Origin: Vairimorpha apis BRL 01
Lineage: Eukaryota; Microsporidia; Nosematidae
Assembly: GCA_000447185.1 (NCBI GenBank)
Contig: KE647140.1
Coordinates: 1-14,030, forward strand
Direction: 5' to 3'
DNA length: 14,030 nucleotides
The position numbers and the translations under genes are program-made. The notes beneath the pieces are model-generated. The model made no database searches and was not told the origin of the DNA. It saw only the letters and a list, made by a program, of their open reading frames with translations. Positions 10,701 to 14,030 of this stretch are shown here, piece after piece. Each line of letters starts with the position of its first letter. Position 1 is the stretch's first letter.

Positions 10701-10806
10701 CTATAAATTTTTTAAGTAATTTTATGGCATCATTTTAATAAATCCTTCTTAATCATATTAAATATATTTTAAAATAGCTATTTTGTTTTATAAAATTTCA
10801 CCCCAT
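7759..10806. other. 3-kb AT-rich desert before the eS21 gene
   Basis: No convincing gene is visible on either strand. The stretch is dominated by A/T runs and short TA repeats, such as the alternating TA tract at about 8373-8387. The longest open stretches (a 26-codon ATG frame at 7839-7919, and 8628-8840 with one internal TAA) are about as long as chance gives. No CCC-ATG pair, tRNA, rRNA or terminal repeat was found. Slightly less AT-rich spots lie near 9198-9220 and 10485-10515. Its length is unusual beside the 16-95 bp gaps in the gene cluster to its right. Confidence 0.6.
10801..10804 (+). promoter_or_regulatory. CCCC start signal of eS21
   Basis: CACCCCAT lies directly before the ATG at 10807. 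It is the only run of four C in its neighbourhood. In microsporidia such C-rich motifs are especially well documented upstream of ribosomal protein genes. It supports ATG 10807 rather than the in-frame TTG at 10783. Confidence 0.65.
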
Positions 10807-11007
10807 ATGTTTGAAAGACGAAATTGTTCATTTACTAAAAGACCAATAGCTTCATGTGACAAGAGCAGTGTACAGATTACACTTGCCGATATAGATGAGA
10901 TAGGAAGACTTAATGGAAATATCACTACATTTGATGTATCCGGTGTTGTAAGAAAAAATGGTTTATCTGATAGTTACCTATATGATGCAATTAACAATGA
11001 AGAATAA
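10807..11007 (+). CDS. RPS21: Ribosomal protein eS21 (S21e)
   Basis: Small protein of the eukaryotic 40S subunit. The 66-residue product follows the family from its basic start: [13 protein letters not shown] (4-16) corresponds to [30 protein letters not shown] (21-37) to SIQMNVAEVDKVTGRFNG, and [15 protein letters not shown] (41-55) to TYAICGAIRRMGESD. Relative to the 83-residue human protein it lacks about a dozen N-terminal residues and a few at the C-terminus, in keeping with microsporidian shortening. I looked for a small 5' intron supplying the missing N-terminus and found none convincing. The CCCC just before the ATG supports the start. AATAAA overlaps the stop codon. It is first in a run of four plus-strand genes; MAT1 begins 95 bp downstream. 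Confidence 0.9.
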   Translation: MFERRNCSFTKRPIASCDKSSVQITLADIDEIGRLNGNITTFDVSGVVRKNGLSDSYLYDAINNEE

Positions 11008-11094
11008 ATTATTATAAAATTTTATTATTTTTTTTAAGTTTTTCTTACATAACTTATAGGTTATAAAAATTATTTATTTATTCAAAAAACAAGT

Positions 11095-11097
11095 CCC
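11095..11097 (+). promoter_or_regulatory. CCC start signal of MAT1
   Basis: AAGTCCCTTAAA precedes the ATG at 11103, with five bases between CCC and ATG, matching the spacing before XPO1 and TAF13. Confidence 0.55.
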
Positions 11098-11102
11098 TTA
11101 AA

Positions 11103-11687
11103 ATGTCTGATTCAAGATGTCCAATATGTAAAACAGATTCTTATTTGAATCCAGAAATGGTCCTTTATATAAGTCCTTGCTTTCATAAGATTTGTGAAAG
11201 CTGTATGATTAGAAATTTCAATGTTGGTAAAAACAAATGTTATGAATGTGGTATTGAATTAAGAAAAATTAACTATATAACTTCTACATTTGAGGATATC
11301 GAAGTAGAAAAAGAGTGTAAAATAAGACGTCAATTCAATAAATATTTTTATAGAATCGAAGATGACTTTAATGATATAGAAGAATATAATGATTATTTAG
11401 AAGAATACGAAAAATGTATTTATGAATTATGTGAATTTAAAAGTGAATCTTTAATTAAACAACGTATAAATGAAATATTATTATCGGACTCGATTTTAAA
11501 CAAAAAAATTGTTTTGGTTGCTGAAGAAATAAATGAAAATAGTTTGGAATTTGATTTTAAAGAAGATATTGAACCTATTATAAAGAAATGTAATGAAAAT
11601 GTTTATCTACCATCTAAGTATTATGTAAAAAGTGAATGTGGAGGATTGTCTAAAAGTTTTATTATATCGTATTTACTTAAATATTGA
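11103..11687 (+). CDS. TFB3: TFIIH/CAK assembly subunit MAT1 (Tfb3)
   Basis: MAT1 stabilises the CDK7-cyclin H kinase and tethers it to core TFIIH, which phosphorylates the RNA polymerase II tail at initiation. The N-terminus is a C3HC4 RING with Cys6, Cys9, Cys26, His28, Cys31, Cys34, Cys46 and Cys49, the same positions as in human MAT1. Directly after come LRKINYITSTFED and the conserved helix EDFNDIEEYNDYLEEYEKC (about 87-105), matching the EDFPSLREYNDFLEEVEE of the family. The C-terminal GGLSKSFIISYLLKY resembles the GGYTS...AL..AF end that contacts the kinase. At 194 residues it is far shorter than the roughly 310-320 of human and yeast; the middle linker is what has been lost. The frame is intact, ending in TGA. 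The next gene starts 16 bp after the stop. Confidence 0.92.
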   Translation: MSDSRCPICKTDSYLNPEMVLYISPCFHKICESCMIRNFNVGKNKCYECGIELRKINYITSTFEDIEVEKECKIRRQFNKYFYRIEDDFNDIEEYNDYLEEYEKCIYELCEFKSESLIKQRINEILLSDSILNKKIVLVAEEINENSLEFDFKEDIEPIIKKCNENVYLPSKYYVKSECGGLSKSFIISYLLKY

Positions 11688-11693
11688 TATTAT

Positions 11694-11696
11694 CCC
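11694..11696 (+). promoter_or_regulatory. CCC start signal of the 11704 gene
   Basis: In the 16 bp between the MAT1 stop and the next ATG, ATCCCTTAATTA precedes ATG 11704, with seven bases between CCC and ATG. It is the main reason for placing the start here, upstream of a frame break at about 11742-11751. Confidence 0.5.
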
Positions 11697-11703
11697 TTAA
11701 TTA

Positions 11704-12355
11704 ATGTATATACAAACAATATATGGAACAAAATTTAAAATAAAAATATAATTTGAAAAAAGATGAAATCATCAATGAAATAAGTAAAAAATTTGGATAT
11801 GATAAATCTAAGATATATTTATATGATAATTTTTTTGGTGTTTTTAATACTAATAATTCATTTAAAAAACATTTTAAACATTTAAAAAATAATCAGTTAA
11901 ATTTAAACAGTGATTATGATTTTAAAACAAAGAATAAAACAACAGATAATTCCGAATCGAATGTATATTCTAAATATGGTGTACCTGATTACATTTATAA
12001 TTATCATTTGCAAGAAGAACGACTAGATTATTTTTTGGATTATGAAAAAATGAAAATCGTATCTTATATTCATATGAACATACCGGAAGAATTATCTCAA
12101 GATAAAAATTTAACTGCAAAAATTTTTAAACATTTTTTGTGTGAAAATAACCGAATAATAGAAGTTGAACAAACAAATATTGATAGTTATGTAAGAGATT
12201 TTATAAATGAAGATTGGAAATCTTTTAATAAAGAAGATAAAGAAATAATTAATAAAAACTTAGAAGAAATCATAAAAAACATATGTAAAAAATATAATAA
12301 TGATAATATTATTTTTTCTTTTTACGATGTTTTAGTAGTATTAACATATAAGTAA
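11704..12355 (+). CDS. Unrecognised protein with possible ubiquitin-like N-terminus
   Basis: Two overlapping frames, 11704-11751 and 11744-12355, give one product of about 216 residues if one extra base is removed from the A5 run at 11742-11746. The longer frame has no ATG near its beginning (only TTG at 11753), whereas the ATG at 11704 has a CCC upstream and sits 16 bp after MAT1. The joined start, MYIQTIYGTKFKIKYNL, is two strands around a GT turn, followed by a helix KKDEIINEISKKFG and a strand KIYLYD: the order of a ubiquitin-like fold. The rest is charged and helical with no motif I recognise; EERLDYFLDYEKMK and the final FYDVLVVLTYK are notable segments. The function is unknown and the ubiquitin-like idea is inference. 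The gene is co-directional with MAT1 and the finger gene downstream. Confidence 0.6.
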
Positions 12356-12426
12356 AAATTTTTTAGCTTAATTTTTGTAATGTGTTCATAAATTTTTTTA
12401 AATTATTTAAATATGTTTAAAATTCT

Positions 12427-12429
12427 CCC
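12427..12429 (+). promoter_or_regulatory. CCC start signal of the 12432 gene
   Basis: TCTCCCTT immediately precedes ATG 12432, two bases separating CCC from ATG. It marks a start whose frame breaks after about five codons and continues in the frame of the long downstream segment. Confidence 0.5.
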
Positions 12430-12431
12430 TT

Positions 12432-13140
12432 ATGCAATATCAAAATTTATAAAAAAGAATTCGATTTTTGCATAAATAAAGATAAATCAAATGATTTTTT
12501 ATTAAATGAATCAATAAAATATAATTTGAAAAATAATTTAAATTATAAGGAAATAAAAGTTATTTTTAATCTAATTTTAGAAAATTATAAGCTTTTTTTA
12601 TTAGATGAAAATAAAGAATTTTCTGAGTACTATAAAATTGTTTTGTCAGATAAATCACAAAAATTAATTTCTTTCACAATCAACGGTTGTATAATGTTTA
12701 GTGATATGATAAAGAAAATTTTTGTTGATGAAGATTTTTATTGTTTTTTTAATATAAAAAATAAAGTTTTGTATGACACAAAAAAGAAAGATTTATTAAA
12801 TAATATTTCAAGAATGTTTAATACGAAAAAAATAATTTTTATAGATTGGAATGTTTCAATAAACGTATTTTTACAAAATGAAAAATTAGAAATGTTATTG
12901 TTTTACAAAAATAAATTTTATTTATTAAAAACAATGAACATATTATACTGTAAAAACAATATATTAGATTATTATAGTTACACGAATATATCCTATGTTC
13001 AAAATAAATGTGATTTGTGTGGTATTTTTAATTATGAATACGTAATTGAAGAAGATTTTGTTTTTAAAAGAAAGTTTAATAAATTTTGCAAAAAATGTTA
13101 TAAAATTATTACTATTATACCATCATCTCTCAAAAAATAA
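12432..13140 (+). CDS. Unrecognised protein with C-terminal CxxC-x22-CxxC finger
   Basis: The long open frame runs from 12421 to 13140 but has no ATG near its 5' end. A CCC-preceded ATG at 12432 in the neighbouring frame joins it if one extra A is removed from 12442-12445, giving about 235 residues (MQYQIYKKEFDF at the start). The body is hydrophobic and strand-rich, with a stretch KKIIFIDWNVSINVFL. Near the end CDLC (codons at 13009-13020) and CKKC (13087-13098) are separated by 22 residues, a spacing that suits a zinc-binding treble-clef or ribbon. No family is recognised; this could be a nucleic-acid-associated or a trafficking protein. It starts 76 bp after the previous stop and is the last gene of the plus-strand cluster. 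Codon use is strongly A/T like its neighbours. Confidence 0.6.
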
Positions 13141-13187
13141 TGAGAAGTTAAATAAGAATAAAAACTAAAAACAAAAATATGTAATTA

Positions 13188-13633
13188 TTAATTTGTAAAA
13201 GACATTAATTTAAAAAAATTTACATCGTCTAAAATTTCTAAGATTTCATAATAAGATTCAAATTCATTATATATATTTTGTAATATTTTGCATAAAACAT
13301 AATTTTTACTTTTTAACATTTCAAGCTTATTTTCAAGATCATTTTCTTTAATTTTTTATTTTTTATACATGTATATTGCTTGTTTATCTCATTTCTAAAT
13401 TGAATGTGATTTTTTTTCATCTTATTCTCTAATTTTATATTTAAACTTTTTAACTTGTTATAATTAATATTAAGACTATTAAATTCTTCTTTAATTTTAC
13501 ATAACTCAACATTACAATCTATTAATCTGTTATTTGATTTATTTAATTCTTCTTTTAAATTATTATTAATTGTATGTAATTTTTTATTATCTAATATTAA
13601 TTCTTCTATTTTTGTATTATAATGTTCAAACAT
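13188..13633 (-). CDS. Small coiled-coil protein, one frame break
   Basis: From ATG 13633 the frame reads a long coiled coil (KIEELILDNKKLHTINNNLK, then NKSNNRLIDCNVELCKIKEE). The frame from the ATG stops at 13313, but the adjacent frame is open from 13355 down to the TAA at 13188 and continues the coil: IKENDLENKLEMLKSKNYVL and then CKILQNIYNEFESYYEILE. One missing base in the run at 13352-13357 joins them into 148 residues, an exact codon count. I therefore take 13188 as the true end. The start has TCCTT just before ATG, a weaker form of the C-rich start signal. Heptad-like spacing of L, I and N is visible but no family is recognisable. It is convergent with the finger gene, the two stops being 47 bp apart. 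Confidence 0.6.
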
Positions 13634-13673
13634 AAGGATAAAATTTAAAATTTTTTGTTTATTTTATATATAC

Positions 13674-14028
13674 TTATAATTGTGCGTTTATTAAAAAAAT
13701 TAGAAGAAAATAGCATAAGCTATATTTATTACTCTTAAGAGTAGCGTACATCATAAAAAACATACGACTTAAAACAAATATGTTTTTTATTGTCTCAGCT
13801 AGCATTGACTCTATCTCTGTAAAAACATCATTGATAGACAACCTCCTTTACGCAAGAACAACCCCTAAATGAACAAAAAATTTATATAAAATTTATTTAT
13901 TTTTTTTAAAAAACCAAATAAATTTCCTTGTTTAGCTCTTTTTACTTCTGGCTTATTTTTTACAACATTTGTTTCTTCTGGTATATTTTTTTAGTCTGAA
14001 AATACTTATATATATCATCATAATTTTC
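13674..14028 (-). pseudogene. Fragmentary minus-strand gene, C-terminal part, possible membrane protein
   Basis: Reading leftward from the window edge, open pieces follow one another: 14028 to about 13986 (ENYDDIYKYFQTKK), then to 13865 (EETNVVKNKPEVKRAKQG), then to 13674. The first two joins need a missing base at A7 (13986-13992) and T6 (13875-13880, minus strand). The last piece has an in-frame TAA at 13848-13850, followed by 57 open codons including NDVFTEIESMLAETIKNIF and a hydrophobic end CYFLLIFLINAQL that could be a membrane anchor. Codons at 13740-13850 have the G-first, A/T-third pattern of coding sequence on this strand. The nonsense codon is not a homopolymer fault, so decay is possible. 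A plus-strand frame at 13714-13872 is also open, so the strand is not certain. No family recognised. Confidence 0.3.
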
Positions 14029-14030
14029 TG

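Noticed and set aside
10676..10806. Possible short first exon and intron for eS21 (a 14-codon ATG frame and a GTAATT upstream)
   Set aside because: The donor does not match the GTAAGT usual in microsporidia, the encoded residues do not resemble the eS21 N-terminus, and CCCC directly precedes ATG 10807.
11704..11752. A small intron instead of a frame error near the start of the 11704 gene
   Set aside because: No plausible donor and acceptor pair restores the frame; a single base change in A5 is simpler.
13714..13872. Plus-strand gene at the right end
   Set aside because: It is open for 52 codons but has poorer coding periodicity than the minus strand, no CCC start signal and no recognisable family; kept only as an alternative.
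1..14030. tRNA, rRNA, CRISPR array or insertion sequence
   Set aside because: No T-arm like GGTTCGAATCC, no conserved rRNA segment, no spaced repeats, and no transposase motifs with terminal repeats were seen.

Overview
The window looks like part of a microsporidian nuclear genome, probably a very AT-rich species. The evidence is as follows: all recognisable genes are eukaryotic (triosephosphate isomerase, exportin-1/CRM1, TAF13, the MAT1/Tfb3 subunit of TFIIH, ribosomal protein eS21); several are shorter than their animal and yeast relatives; the standard stop codons including TGA are used; no convincing introns are seen; and a CCC triplet sits 2-7 nt before the start codon of most genes, a signal described for microsporidia. 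Gene-free DNA is about nine-tenths A+T by eye. A triosephosphate isomerase gene means at least part of glycolysis is encoded, which argues against the Enterocytozoon-type lineages that have lost it. The species cannot be named from the sequence alone.

Layout. 1-905 is AT-rich and gene-free. 906-1619 (-) is TPI, divergent from XPO1/CRM1 at 1781-4852 (+) across a 161-bp promoter. TAF13 lies at 5350-5661 (-), divergent from an unrecognised protein of about 595 residues at 5974-7758 (+), which looks beta-rich in its first half and helical at its end. 7759-10806 is a 3-kb AT-rich desert. A co-directional cluster follows on the plus strand: eS21 (10807-11007), MAT1 (11103-11687), an unrecognised protein with a possible ubiquitin-like N-terminus (11704-12355) and an unrecognised protein with a C-terminal CxxC...CxxC finger (12432-13140). 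The right end has a small coiled-coil protein on the minus strand (13188-13633) and a fragmentary, uncertain minus-strand gene running off the window (13674-14028).

The most striking property is that many genes are broken by single-base frame changes at homopolymer runs. XPO1 has two, the 595-residue gene three, the two unrecognised plus-strand genes one each close to the start, the coiled-coil gene one, and the right-end fragment two plus an in-frame stop. The frames join at positions that keep the protein continuous, and for XPO1 the joins match the known family. Homopolymer errors in the read or assembly are the simplest explanation. Polymerase or ribosome slippage on A/T runs is the interesting alternative; one junction in XPO1 is a textbook slippery heptamer followed directly by a stop.

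Functionally the recognised genes are housekeeping: glycolysis (TPI), nuclear export (XPO1), RNA polymerase II initiation (TAF13 of TFIID, MAT1 of TFIIH/CAK) and translation (eS21). No tRNA, rRNA, CRISPR array, insertion sequence or clear transposon was found.
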